From: an uncultured Bacteroidota bacterium
Lineage (GTDB): Bacteria > Bacteroidota > Rhodothermia > Rhodothermales > Salinibacteraceae
Reading direction: 5' to 3'
Length of the DNA: 48,095 bases
NCBI GenBank assembly: GCA_913056185.1
Contig: CAJXLV010000029.1
Location: 1 to 48,095, forward strand
Translations under genes and position numbers: made by a program
Part shown: piece by piece, positions 25,101 through 34,584 of the stretch
How the letters are laid out: every line of letters starts with the position of its first letter
Position numbering within the stretch: the first letter of the stretch is position 1
The notes under the pieces: generated by a model
Told to the model about the DNA's origin: nothing
Seen by the model: only the letters and a program-made list of their open reading frames with translations
Databases searched by the model: none

Positions 25101-27503
25101 TCAGCCCGCAGCGACGGCGCGCTCTGCCTCCGCCACGTGCCGCAGGACATCGGGCACGCTGTCCGGCGTGACCGAGATGGAGTCGATGCCCGCCTCCACC
25201 AGGAACTCCGCGAACTCGGGGTGGTCGCTGGGCGCCTGGCCGCAGATGCCCACGGGGCACCCCGCCGCGTGCGCCTCGTCGATCAGGCGAGAAATCATGC
25301 GCGTCACCGACGTGTCGCGCTCATCGAACAGGTAGCTCAGTCGCTCCGCGTCGCGCCCCACGCCCAGGACGAGCTGCGTCAGGTCGTTGGTGCCGATGGA
25401 GAAGCCATCGAACCGCTCGGCGAAGGCGTCGGCCTGGACGATGTTGGAGGGCGTTTCGGCCATGACGTACACCTCCAGCCCATTGTCGCCGCGCCGCAGG
25501 CCGTGCTCCGCCATCACCTCGAGCACGCGATCCGCCTCGGCGGGCGTGCGGCAGAAGGGCACCATGACCACCACGTTCGTAAAGCCCATCTCGTCGCGCA
25601 CCCGGCGGAGGGCCTCGCACTCCAGCGCAAAGCCCTCGCGGTAGGCATCGCTGTAGTAGCGAGAGGCCCCGCGCCAGCCCAGCATGGGGTTTTCCTCGTG
25701 GGGCTCAAACGTTTGCCCGCCGATCAGGTCGGCGTACTCGTTGGTTTTGAAGTCGCTGAGGCGCACGATGACGGGGTGCGGATGCTGCGTGGCCGCAATG
25801 GTGCCGATGCCGCGCGCGAGGTGGTCCACAAAGTACTCGCCCTTCTCGTCGTAGCCCTCGGTGAGCGTCTCGATGTGGTGCCGCGCCGTCTCGTCGGTCA
25901 CCTGGTCGAACGCCACCAGCGCCATGGGGTGCACCTGGATCACGTTGTTGATGATGTACTCCATGCGGGCCAGGCCCACCCCCTCCGTGGGGAGCTTCCA
26001 CCAGTCGAGGGCCGCGGCGGGGCTGGCCAGGTTCAGCATCACGCGGGTGTCGGGGGTGGGGAGGCCGCCAAGGTCGATCGCCTCCGTGTTGTAGTCCAAC
26101 CGCCCGTTGTAGACGTGGCCCGCGTCGCCCTCGGTGCAAGAGAGCGTCACGTCCTGGCGGTCGTCGAGCACGTCGGTGGCGCTGCCGGTGCCGATGACGG
26201 CCGGGATGCCGAGCTCACGGCTCACGATGGCGGCGTGGGAGGTGCGCCCGCCCCGATCCGTGACGATGCCGCCCGCTTTTTCCATGATGGGTCCCCAGTC
26301 GGGGTCGGTCATCTCGGTGACGAGGATGTCGCCCGCCTCGAACTGCGCGGCCTCCTCTACGCTGCCGAGCACGCGGGTGGGGCCGGCCACCACCGCCTTC
26401 CCGATGCCGCGGCCCGAGACCAGGCGCTCGCCCTCTTCCTGCAGGTGGTAGGTGCGCAGCGTCCCGCCGCCCTGCCGCGACTGCACCGTTTCGGGGCGGG
26501 CCTGCACCACAAACAGCCGGCCCGTCTCGCGGTCGCGCGCCCACTCCACATCCATGGGCCGCTCGTAGTGCGACTCGATGATGCGGCCCCACCGGGTCAG
26601 CGCCAGAATCTCGTCGTCGGACAGCACGAACGAGGCCTGTTCCTCCGCCGTTGTCTCGACGGTGGCCGTGCCGCCCTCGCCCGTAGAGACAATTTTCTTC
26701 GTCTGGTCGCCCTTTGTCTTTTCGAGGATGGGCGTGAGCGAGTCGTCGTCCGTGAAGGGGGCGTACACCGTGTACTGGTCCGGGGTGACGAGGCCCTTCA
26801 CCACGCTTTCGCCGAGGCCGTAGGCGGCGTTGATCAGGGTGGTGTGGGGGAAGCCGGTTTCCGTGTCGAGGGTAAAGAGAACGCCCGAGGTGTCGGCCCG
26901 CACCATCTTTTGGATGCCAATCGACAGGGCCACGCGGTGGTGGTCGAAGCCCTGTTTTTCGCGGTAGCCGATGGCGCGGTCGGTGAAGAGGGAGGCGAAG
27001 CAGCGTTTGCAGGCGGCCAGTACTGCGTTGGCGCCGCGCACGTCCAGGTAGCTTTCCTGCTGGCCGGCAAAGCTGGCGTCGGGCAGGTCCTCGGCGGTGG
27101 CACTGCTCCGCACGGCCACGTCCACCGCGTCTGCATTGTAGGCGGCGCTAAGGGCCTGATACGCCTCGCGGATGGCCTCGGCCACGCCGGGGGGAAAGGT
27201 GCCCTGGCGGATCTGCGTGCGGATGGCGGTGCCCGTCTCCGACAACGACTGCTCGCCCGCCGTCCAGGCCGCAAGCTGCGTGCGGAGTTCGTCCGTCAGG
27301 TCGTTGGCGTCCAGAAAGCGACGGTAGGTCGCGGCGGTGGTCGCAAACCCGTCGGGCACGCGGATGCCCTCTTCTTTGAGGGCGCCAATCATCTCGCCGA
27401 GGGACGCGTTTTTGCCGCCAACGAGAGGCACATCGTTCCCGTCGAGCGTATCGAAGCGGCGAATAACGGGGCGCGTCTCGGGAGCGTCAGCGGGGTGGGC
27501 CAT
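25101..27503 (-). CDS. ppsA: Phosphoenolpyruvate synthase
   Basis: 800 aa, the usual length. ATP + pyruvate + water gives PEP + AMP + phosphate, the first step of gluconeogenesis from pyruvate. The N-terminal ATP-grasp region starts PLVGGKNASLGEMI (27-40) and has VRSSATAEDLPDASFAGQQE (131-150). The phospho-His domain has GGIVTDRGGRTSHAAIVSRE with H423. The C-terminal PEP/pyruvate barrel has GWRGASRYYS and ends with GICGQAPSDHPEFAEFL. The ATG at 27503 is used. A LacI/cre-like palindrome lies 207 bp upstream. Confidence 0.95.
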   Translation of the reverse strand: MAHPADAPETRPVIRRFDTLDGNDVPLVGGKNASLGEMIGALKEEGIRVPDGFATTAATYRRFLDANDLTDELRTQLAAWTAGEQSLSETGTAIRTQIRQGTFPPGVAEAIREAYQALSAAYNADAVDVAVRSSATAEDLPDASFAGQQESYLDVRGANAVLAACKRCFASLFTDRAIGYREKQGFDHHRVALSIGIQKMVRADTSGVLFTLDTETGFPHTTLINAAYGLGESVVKGLVTPDQYTVYAPFTDDDSLTPILEKTKGDQTKKIVSTGEGGTATVETTAEEQASFVLSDDEILALTRWGRIIESHYERPMDVEWARDRETGRLFVVQARPETVQSRQGGGTLRTYHLQEEGERLVSGRGIGKAVVAGPTRVLGSVEEAAQFEAGDILVTEMTDPDWGPIMEKAGGIVTDRGGRTSHAAIVSRELGIPAVIGTGSATDVLDDRQDVTLSCTEGDAGHVYNGRLDYNTEAIDLGGLPTPDTRVMLNLASPAAALDWWKLPTEGVGLARMEYIINNVIQVHPMALVAFDQVTDETARHHIETLTEGYDEKGEYFVDHLARGIGTIAATQHPHPVIVRLSDFKTNEYADLIGGQTFEPHEENPMLGWRGASRYYSDAYREGFALECEALRRVRDEMGFTNVVVMVPFCRTPAEADRVLEVMAEHGLRRGDNGLEVYVMAETPSNIVQADAFAERFDGFSIGTNDLTQLVLGVGRDAERLSYLFDERDTSVTRMISRLIDEAHAAGCPVGICGQAPSDHPEFAEFLVEAGIDSISVTPDSVPDVLRHVAEAERAVAAG

Positions 27504-28101
27504 GGCAGTATGACAAGGAAGCCGTGTGAGAAGGAAAAGAGTTGAGGGACAGGAAGCGTCTGCGGACGCGGTTGGCCGTGCGGGCGTCCCCCGGTCTCCT
27601 GGGGCCCGCAGAGGTCGCCGCGGAACCCATCTGGCGGACGCCGAGAAAAGACCACACAGGAAAAGGGTACTGCTGAGCGTGCACAGTGTAGACAAGAACT
27701 GCGTGAATTTGGAAGCGCTTCCGAAAACCGTTACAGGGTCGTCGAAGATGCGCGGTCCTCGCGCGCGGCGGAAGGCCAGCTGTCCCGACACGCGTGCAGG
27801 GGCGGCACCTGATTCCGCCGTGAACTTGCCCTGTGGCCTGCGCCCGGGCAAAACGGGCGGCGGGGTTGTGCGTAATACCACTTCCAATGGTGTTCCTTTC
27901 GCCCGAAACGCACGTCCGCCTGTCCCGACGGTCGTCGTGGCCCCGCGATCAACTCGCCCGGAAGTGTAGCACCCTGAGCGAAGACGTATGCCAAAGGCGT
28001 TCGGCCCGCGGACGGTCTGGGCGAAAAATGATATCTGCTGACCCTGTGCAGCTGGTGCAAAATTCCCCGCTCTCCCCATTTTCTCCACGGCCCCCGTTCC
28101 T
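27504..28101. other. 598-bp divergent spacer between ppsA and rsmB
   Basis: No credible gene in either strand. It contains the palindrome at 27711-27722 and a long GC-rich middle. A minus-strand AT-rich stretch next to the palindrome may hold the ppsA promoter. No RNA gene was recognised. Confidence 0.6.
27711..27722. promoter_or_regulatory. LacI/cre-type operator-like palindrome
   Basis: tttggaagcgcttccgaaaa (27708-27727) contains the perfect 12-bp palindrome GGAAGCGCTTCC. The AAGCGCTT centre is the core of CcpA/LacI-family operators, and it lies upstream of ppsA, a sugar-status-dependent gene. The regulator is not in the window. Confidence 0.5.
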
Positions 28102-29448
28102 ATGGATGTCTCTATCGATACGGTCTCGCCCGCTCGTGTCCACGCCCTCGACCACCTCGAACAGATTCGGCGCGACGACGCCTACGTCGGCGAGTTGACC
28201 ATCGACGAGGCCGATGCTCGCACCCGTCGGCAGGCGCGGGAGCTCGTGGCGGGGGTCACGCGGCAGCGCCGCTGGCTCGACTTTGTGCTGGGAAAGGCCT
28301 ACCACGGCGAGTACGACTCGATGGAGCACCGCCTCCGAGAAATCCTGCGCCTCGGGCTTTACGAACTCCTCTTCCAATCGACCCCCACTCACGCTGCGGT
28401 CGACGAGTACGTGGAGCTGGCCAAGCAGGCGCTTCGCCCCGGCGCGGGCAACCTTGTGAACGGCGTCCTGCGTACCATCGACCGCGACCGGGAGCACATC
28501 CCCACGCCCGACACCGGCGACGACGCCGAAGACCTTGCCCTCCGCTACTCGCACCCGAGCTGGATGGTGGCCCGCTGGCTCGATCGCTTCGGGCTCGACG
28601 ACACGACCGAGCTTCTGCGCGCCAACAACCGCCGCCCCATGTACAGCGTGCGGGTCAATCCGCTCCGCGCGAGCCGGGCCGAGGTGGCGGACTGGCTCGA
28701 CGAGCACGACGTGGTCCACGTCGATTCTCCGTACCTCGATAACCATGTGCGCCTCAAGCGACTGCAGGTGCTCATTGAGGAGGGCCTGCTCGACGACGGC
28801 AGGGGGGCGGTGCAGGACGAGAGCGCCGGCCTCGTGGTGCAGCTGCTCGATCCGCAGCCCGGAGACACCGTAATTGACGGCTGCGCGGCGCCGGGCGGCA
28901 AGGCGATGCACGCCGCGGCGCGGATGGAGGGCACCGGCACCCTCCTCGCAATCGATGCGCAGGCCGACCGCCTCGATCGTGTTGAGCAGGCGGCCCAGGC
29001 CCACGGCGTCGACGACCTGGTGCAGACCCAAGCGGCGGATCTGCGCGCGTGGGCCGCGTCGCCGGATCCCCCGCAGGCCGATCGTGTATTGGTGGATGTG
29101 CCGTGCACGGGCCTCGGCGTGCTGGCCAAGCGGGCGGACCTGCGGTGGCGCCGTTCGCCGGAGGACCTGGAGGAGATGGCGGCGCTGCAGGACGAACTGC
29201 TCGATGCGGCGGCCCGCCTCGTGCGCCCCGGCGGCCTGCTGCTCTACAGCACCTGCACCACCGAGCCGGAAGAGAATGAGCACCGCATCGACGCCTTCCT
29301 CGCGCGCCACGTCGAGTTTGCGCTCGAATCGGCCGAGGGACACGTGCCCGACGAAATGGTGTCGGACGCGGGCTTTCTCACCACGCTGCCGCACGAACAC
29401 CGCACGGACGGCGCCTTTGCGGCTCGGCTGCGTCGCGTCGCGTCGTGA
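28102..29448 (+). CDS. rsmB: 16S rRNA (cytosine-967-C5)-methyltransferase
   Basis: 448 aa. An N-terminal NusB-like RNA-binding domain (LREILRLGLYELLFQSTPTH, then LVNGVLRTI) is followed by an m5C methyltransferase: CAAPGGK (261-267) for SAM, DVPCTGLGVLAKRADLRWRR with C335, and YSTCTTEPEENE with the catalytic C385. Both cysteines of the RsmB/Nol1 mechanism are present. It modifies C967 of 16S rRNA. Start ATG 28102 (MDVSIDTVSP). Confidence 0.95.
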   Translation: MDVSIDTVSPARVHALDHLEQIRRDDAYVGELTIDEADARTRRQARELVAGVTRQRRWLDFVLGKAYHGEYDSMEHRLREILRLGLYELLFQSTPTHAAVDEYVELAKQALRPGAGNLVNGVLRTIDRDREHIPTPDTGDDAEDLALRYSHPSWMVARWLDRFGLDDTTELLRANNRRPMYSVRVNPLRASRAEVADWLDEHDVVHVDSPYLDNHVRLKRLQVLIEEGLLDDGRGAVQDESAGLVVQLLDPQPGDTVIDGCAAPGGKAMHAAARMEGTGTLLAIDAQADRLDRVEQAAQAHGVDDLVQTQAADLRAWAASPDPPQADRVLVDVPCTGLGVLAKRADLRWRRSPEDLEEMAALQDELLDAAARLVRPGGLLLYSTCTTEPEENEHRIDAFLARHVEFALESAEGHVPDEMVSDAGFLTTLPHEHRTDGAFAARLRRVAS

Positions 29449-29632
29449 CAGGGCGGGCCCTCCAGAGGCAACGACGCGTCTTTGTTGTGCAACGGAGAGC
29501 ATCGCGCCGCGTGCAGGGGAGGGGCGGTCGTCTGTCCGGGGCTGGGCGGAATGGGGGCGGGATGTGAGTAGGATGGGGGCGAACCCGATTGTAGACTTTG
29601 TTTTGTCTGTCTTTTCACTGCCTGCATTCGCT

Positions 29633-30823
29633 ATGACTCGGGGGCTCGGCCGGTCGATATTCTGTTCTTTGCTCGTGCTGGCGCTCTGCGCGGCTCCGGC
29701 CCACGGCCAGCGCATCGCCAAGTACGGCGCCGACTTCCTGGCGGGCGGCGTCGACGCCCGGGCGCTCGGGATGGGCGGGGCGTACGTGGGGCTGGCCAAT
29801 GAGGTGAGCGCGGGCTACTGGAATCCGGCCGGGCTCCATGCGCTCTCGTACCCGGAACTCAGCTACATGCACGTCGAGCGCTTTGCCGGGGCCGTGTCGT
29901 TCGACTATGGGGCCGTCGCGTTCCCGGTCACGGCGCAGTCCACCGTCGGCGTCTCGGCCTTCCGCAGCGGCGTGAACGACATCGTGAACACCCTCGAAGC
30001 GTGGAACCCAGACCGCGGTCAGCCCCTGCCCAATTACGAGAGTCGCATCACGCGCTTCTCGGCGGCCGACTGGGCCCTGTTCGTGAGCTACAGCCGGCAG
30101 GTGAGCGAGCGGCTCTCCGTCGGTGTCAACTTCAAGGGCATCCACCGCTCCATTGGCGACTTTGCCGACGCCTGGGGCTACAGCATGGACGTGGCGGCCC
30201 GCTACCGCACGGGGCCGTACCGCTTCGGGCTCGTGGTGCGCGACCTCACGACCATGCTGCAGAGCTGGAGCGTGAACCCCTCGGCCTTCGAGGTGAACTG
30301 CATAAACCCGATCGACGAGGAGCCGTTTGACGCCTGCCTGAACGACGACGGGTCGCTCATTGAGGGCAACGCGGCCCGCTACGAGGCCGTGTTCGACCAG
30401 CGCATTCCGCAGGGGGGCACGGCGCTCGTGCTGCCGGTGGCCCGCCTCGGATCCGGGGCTGCATGGCCGGTCGGCGACGGGCACACGCTCACGGCGGGGC
30501 TCGATGTGGACGTGGCGGTGGACGGGCAGCGCGCCTTCGCGCCCAATATTGGCGACGTGTCGTTTCATCCGCGCCTCGGGATGGCGTTTCGCTACGCGGG
30601 CGTGGTGGAGCTGCGCGGCGGCCTGCGGCGCCTCCAGGTCGGGGAGCCCATCGGGGTGGACCTGACGCCCTCGGTGGGGGCCGGGCTGGACCTGGAACAG
30701 GTGTCGGTCGACGTTAGCTTCGGCGACTTTGCGGGGCTTGTGGCGGAGGACCTGGGCTACTCGTACCGCATCTCGGCCCAGCTCCGCCTCGAACAGCCGG
30801 GCCTGAAGCGGCCGGGGAAATAA
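29633..30823 (+). CDS. PorV/PorQ-family outer-membrane protein
   Basis: 396 aa from the ATG at 29633. Signal peptide MTRGLGRSIFCSLLVLALCA cut near AHG|QRI. The mature start GVDARALGMGGAYVGLANEV and SAGYWNPAGLHALSYPELS is the PorV/PorQ and UPF0164 signature. A beta-barrel pattern with FLRYAGVVELRGG-type strands continues to the end (YRISAQLRLEQPG). In type IX secretion, PorV carries substrates to the attachment complex, but members occur in species without that system, so the exact role is open. The TonB gene follows. Confidence 0.8.
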   Translation: MTRGLGRSIFCSLLVLALCAAPAHGQRIAKYGADFLAGGVDARALGMGGAYVGLANEVSAGYWNPAGLHALSYPELSYMHVERFAGAVSFDYGAVAFPVTAQSTVGVSAFRSGVNDIVNTLEAWNPDRGQPLPNYESRITRFSAADWALFVSYSRQVSERLSVGVNFKGIHRSIGDFADAWGYSMDVAARYRTGPYRFGLVVRDLTTMLQSWSVNPSAFEVNCINPIDEEPFDACLNDDGSLIEGNAARYEAVFDQRIPQGGTALVLPVARLGSGAAWPVGDGHTLTAGLDVDVAVDGQRAFAPNIGDVSFHPRLGMAFRYAGVVELRGGLRRLQVGEPIGVDLTPSVGAGLDLEQVSVDVSFGDFAGLVAEDLGYSYRISAQLRLEQPGLKRPGK

Positions 30824-30969
30824 AACGACCGCGGAGGGACCGGGGCGGGCGGAGGGCGTGCAGGGAGAAGGAGGGACGCGCCCAGCACCCATTCCGAACC
30901 TTCATTGGGGGCGTGTCGTCCAATTCAGCATCCATGTGCATCGGTCCCAGTACCAACTTCTTTCGCGTC

Positions 30970-31683
30970 ATGCCGCGCAGCGACTGGATTGGGCTTGGCA
31001 GCAGTGTTCTCCTCCACCTCGCTCTGGCTGTGCTGTTTGCGTTGTGGACGGCCCGCGAGCCACGCCCTGCCCAGCTGGGCTACGTGGAGGTTGAGTTTGG
31101 CAACTTCGCGCCGGGCCAGCCGGTGGAGGCGACCGAAGAGGTCGAGAAGACGACCGCGCCGGAAGCGCGAGAGGAGGCCCCGGAGCCGGAGGCCCAGCCC
31201 GACGAAACGTCCGAAGAGCCCGAATCCGAACCCGTCGAGCTGCCGGAGGAGGAGCAAAGCGACGAGACGGTCCCGCCCACGGAGGAAAAGACCACCGTTC
31301 CCGAGGCTGAGGCTCAGCCGGAGACGGAGCAGCAGTCCGACCAGCAGGCGCCCAGCACGGAGCCCGGCGACGAGACAGGGGACCCCGGCACCGGTGCGCA
31401 GGAGGAGGCTGCAGCGCCGTACGACATCGAAGGACTCGACCGCGATCCCCAGCGTGCTCCCCTCCCCCGCTACGCCGAAAAGGTAAACGCCCGCATCCGC
31501 GTGCAAATCACCGTCAACCCCGAAGGACGCATCGTACGGCGCATTCCACTGCGCAAGGCGAACCCCCAGCTGGAGGCCGCCGTGATGAGTGCCCTGCAGC
31601 AGTGGCGCTTCAACGCGCTCCCGCCCGGTGCCCCGCAGCAAAACCAGACCGGCACCATCACCTTCACCTTTCGGCTGGAGTGA
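30970..31683 (+). CDS. tonB: TonB energy-transducing protein
   Basis: A single membrane helix at the N-terminus (SSVLLHLALAVLFALWTARE), a long acidic Glu/Pro linker of about 120 residues, and a C-terminal TonB domain (YAEKVNARIRVQITVNPEGR; LEAAVMSALQQWRFNALPPG; GTITFTFRLE). It transmits proton-motive force to receptors such as the BtuB-like protein. The linker is Glu-rich rather than Lys/Pro-rich, as expected in a halophile. The start is uncertain: ATG 30970 puts the helix at the N-terminus; upstream ATGs at 30913 and 30934 are possible. No ExbB/ExbD genes lie beside it. Confidence 0.85.
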   Translation: MPRSDWIGLGSSVLLHLALAVLFALWTAREPRPAQLGYVEVEFGNFAPGQPVEATEEVEKTTAPEAREEAPEPEAQPDETSEEPESEPVELPEEEQSDETVPPTEEKTTVPEAEAQPETEQQSDQQAPSTEPGDETGDPGTGAQEEAAAPYDIEGLDRDPQRAPLPRYAEKVNARIRVQITVNPEGRIVRRIPLRKANPQLEAAVMSALQQWRFNALPPGAPQQNQTGTITFTFRLE

Positions 31684-31826
31684 CGTGCGGGAGGCGGACG
31701 GGAAAGAGGCACAGAGCGAGGTGCCCTTCGGGCCAGGCCGCCCCGCGTACAACTTGACACCCATCGCGCCGTCGCGCTCTTTGTAAGAGGCGTGTCGTTG
31801 TCTTCCCCACCGAACATTTGATTTGT

Positions 31827-33812
31827 ATGTCTTCCGCCTCCGCCTCTGCAGATGTTGACATTCGCGCGCTTTACGATGCCCTCGTGGAGCCGCGGGTGAT
31901 TGAGGACAAGATGCGCACCCTCCTCCGGCAGGGCCGCATCGCCAAGTGGTTCAGCGGCTACGGGCAGGAGGCCATTGCTGTAGGAACGACGCTGGCGCTC
32001 CATGACCGCGACTACATCCTGCCCATGCACCGCAACCTGGGCGTATGGACGACCCGCGACGTGGACCGTGAGCGTCTCTTTTGCCAGCTGATGGGAAAAG
32101 AAGGCGGGTTTACCAACGGCCGCGATCGGACTTTTCACTTCGGCCTGCCCGAGAAGCACCTCGTGGGCATGATTTCGCACATGGCGGCCATGCTGCCGGT
32201 GGCGTGCGGGCTGGGCCAGGCGATTCGGTACCGCAACGAGGATCGCGTCGCGTGTGCGTTCTGCGGCGACGGCGGCTCGCGGGAGGGCGACTTCCACGAG
32301 GCGCTCAACCTGGCCTCCGTGTGGGACCTGCCGGTGGTGTTTCTGGTGGAGAACAACGGCTACGGCCTGTCGACGCCCACCGACGCGGCGGTGGCCCCGG
32401 ACGACATTGCAGACGCTGCCGCAGGGTACGACATGCCCGGCCGCGTGGTGGACGGCAACGACCTGTTTGCGGTGATGGAGGCGGTGCACTGGGCCCGCGC
32501 ACACGCTCGCGACGAGGGCCCGGTGCTGCTGGAAATGAAAACCTTCCGCGTGCGCGGCCACGAGGAGGCGAGCGGCACGGCGTACGTGCCGGACGCGCTC
32601 ATCGAGACGTGGAAGGACAAAGATCCGGTGGCGCGGGTGACGGCGCGTCTCCGCAACGAGGGGCTGCTGACCGATGCGGAGATGGACGCGATCCGCGACG
32701 ACCATGCGTCCTCGGTCGATGCCCTGGCAGAGTGGGCCCTCGATCAGCCCGCGGTCACGAGCACGCCCGAGGCGGAGCGGGACGCCGTCTTCGCTCCGGG
32801 GCCCGACCTGAATCCTCCATCCCCCGACCGCGAGACGGAAGAGACGCGCTTCATCGATGCCATCCAGGACGGCCTCTGGGCCGCGATGCAAGAAACCGAA
32901 AACCTGATCCTGATGGGACAGGACATCGCCGAGTACGGCGGGGCGTTTAAGGTCACGGACGGCTTTGTGGAGGAATTCGGCGAGGAGCGCGTCCGCAACA
33001 CGCCCATCATCGAAGACGGAGCCATCGGGGCTGGGATGGGGCTTGCCCTCGAAGACCTGCCGGCGGTCGTGGAGATGCAGTACGCCGATTTTGTCTCGTG
33101 CGGCTTCAACCAGATCGTCAACAACCTGGCGACCACGCACTACCGCTGGGGGCAGCCCGTCAACGTGACAATCCGGATGCCGTTTGGGGGCGGCATTGGC
33201 GCCGGGCCGTTCCACTCGCAATCGCGAGAGGCCTGGTTCGCCCACACGCCCGGCCTCAAGGTGGTCGTTCCTGCCACGCCCCGCGACGCAAAGGGGCTTC
33301 TCCGCGCTGCCCTCGCCGACCCGAATCCAGTTCTGTTCTTCGAGCACAAGAAGCTCTACCGCTCCGTTCGCGGCGCGGTGCCCACCGAGTCGTACCGCCT
33401 GCCGTTCGGCGAGGCGCGCATTGCGCGCGAAGGCACCGACGCGACCATCGTGACTTACGGCGTGGGGGTGCACTGGGCGCTGGCCGAGGCGGAGCACCAG
33501 TCTGCGGAAAATGGCGCCGAGCTGGAGGTGGTGGACCTGCGCACCCTGGTGCCGTGGGACCGCGAGACCGTGCGCGAGTCGCTTCAGGCCACGAACCGTC
33601 TCCTTGTGCTGCATGAGGCGACGCGCACCGCGGGCTTTGGGGCGGAGGTGGCGGCGGAGCTTGGGGAAACTGCGTTCGAGCTTCTTGATGCGCCGATCAC
33701 GCGGGTCGCGGCCGAAGACCTGCCGGTGCCCAACGCCAAGCCGCTGGAGGACGAGATCTTCTCGGCCGAGGCGCGGCTGCGGCCCCGCGTGGAGGCGCTG
33801 CTGGCGTTTTGA
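31827..33812 (+). CDS. Fused 2-oxoacid dehydrogenase E1 (alpha-beta)
   Basis: 661 aa. Residues 1-310 are E1 alpha with the ThDP motif GDGGSREGDFHEALNLASVW and VVFLVENNGYGLSTPT (NN 176-177); residues about 345-661 are E1 beta (AEYGGAFKVTDGFVEEFG; EMQYADFVSCGFNQIVNN; PVLFFEHKKLYRS). It decarboxylates a 2-oxoacid (pyruvate or branched-chain 2-oxoacid) and passes the acyl group to E2. The single-chain fusion is known in some Bacteroidota and other bacteria. E2 and E3 are not in the window. The ATG at 31827 is preferred over a TTG three codons earlier. Confidence 0.92.
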   Translation: MSSASASADVDIRALYDALVEPRVIEDKMRTLLRQGRIAKWFSGYGQEAIAVGTTLALHDRDYILPMHRNLGVWTTRDVDRERLFCQLMGKEGGFTNGRDRTFHFGLPEKHLVGMISHMAAMLPVACGLGQAIRYRNEDRVACAFCGDGGSREGDFHEALNLASVWDLPVVFLVENNGYGLSTPTDAAVAPDDIADAAAGYDMPGRVVDGNDLFAVMEAVHWARAHARDEGPVLLEMKTFRVRGHEEASGTAYVPDALIETWKDKDPVARVTARLRNEGLLTDAEMDAIRDDHASSVDALAEWALDQPAVTSTPEAERDAVFAPGPDLNPPSPDRETEETRFIDAIQDGLWAAMQETENLILMGQDIAEYGGAFKVTDGFVEEFGEERVRNTPIIEDGAIGAGMGLALEDLPAVVEMQYADFVSCGFNQIVNNLATTHYRWGQPVNVTIRMPFGGGIGAGPFHSQSREAWFAHTPGLKVVVPATPRDAKGLLRAALADPNPVLFFEHKKLYRSVRGAVPTESYRLPFGEARIAREGTDATIVTYGVGVHWALAEAEHQSAENGAELEVVDLRTLVPWDRETVRESLQATNRLLVLHEATRTAGFGAEVAAELGETAFELLDAPITRVAAEDLPVPNAKPLEDEIFSAEARLRPRVEALLAF

Positions 33813-33881
33813 GCGAGGGACGCGCCTCCCGGCCGCCGTGTTCGTCATGATGCACGAACAGCGGCCCACAAAAATCACAAA

Positions 33882-33919
33882 AACGCCTCGCGCTCACGAA
33901 GAACGCCTCGCGCTCACGA
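33882..33919. repeat. 18-bp direct repeat, 20-bp period
   Basis: aacgcctcgcgctcacga occurs twice (33882-33899 and 33902-33919) in the spacer after the E1 gene. Only two copies are present; it is probably a local duplication. Confidence 0.85.
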
Positions 33920-34004
33920 CGGGAGACGGGCGCTGCAGGGAGCTCTTCCTGCGTATGTGAGGGCACCGGAGAAGTGAACGTCCGGAGACGTCGACAGTCG
34001 GCTC

Positions 34005-34250
34005 TCACAAGAGCGGTCGCAGGGGGCGATCGGACGTTGGGCCGGACGACGACAACACCTGGTCGGCGGCCAGGTAGCCCTGCATCCAGTCAGAAACCAG
34101 CGCGGAATCCCCAATCTGTTCGCTCACCACGTCCATCTTCGGCGTGATCGGCTCGTCCGTGCGGGTGCGGCGCTGCCATCCGTTCCGGAAGGCCTCGCGC
34201 CGCGCGCACTCGTCTGTGAAGGGACAGTGGTCTTTCCATGCGTGTGTCAT
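34005..34250 (-). CDS. Small hypothetical protein, 81 aa, RMF-like motif
   Basis: From ATG 34250: MTHAWKDHCPFTDECARREA, then FRNGWQRRTRTD, and later SDWMQGYLAADQV. The CPFTD...REAF..GW pattern resembles the ribosome-modulation-factor family, in which short basic proteins bind ribosomes, but the order and charge differ and the similarity is weak. It is followed by relic E and the pyrophosphatase on the same strand upstream. Codon use is normal. Confidence 0.5.
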   Translation of the reverse strand: MTHAWKDHCPFTDECARREAFRNGWQRRTRTDEPITPKMDVVSEQIGDSALVSDWMQGYLAADQVLSSSGPTSDRPLRPLL

Positions 34251-34584
34251 GTCGCTCCGTAGCTGGGGGGCTGGAAGACGGTAGAGTGGGGGCGCCTACT
34301 GTTTTTTTTGTCTTTGGCATCGGTGGATTTTGCTCCGTTGATGAGCATGGTGTCCGGCTCGGTCACGATGTCGCCATTTGCGCTGCCCACACCGGCGCCG
34401 GCATGATGGGAAAGGCCTGGTGCGGGCCGTCGGGCGTTGGACACTGCACATGTCGACCGGATACGCACGGAAATAGATACGAAGTGGCCGGGCCAAACGC
34501 TTGTCACAGCGTCCCAAATGTTTTCCACAGCGTCCCAATTCCTTTTCGTGCAGTCCCACGCGGGTCCCATCTTGGTTTTTGGGC

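Noticed and set aside
24636..27545. Very long open frame (about 970 codons) on the plus strand opposite ppsA
   Set aside because: High GC leaves stops rare in the antisense frame. ppsA on the other strand has full family motifs, and the plus-strand frame shows none.
31470..33878. Open frame of about 800 codons opposite the E1 gene
   Set aside because: Shadow of the fused E1; composition is rich in R, H, G and V with no domain pattern.
33882..33919. CRISPR array
   Set aside because: Only two copies with a two-base spacer; no array and no cas genes anywhere.
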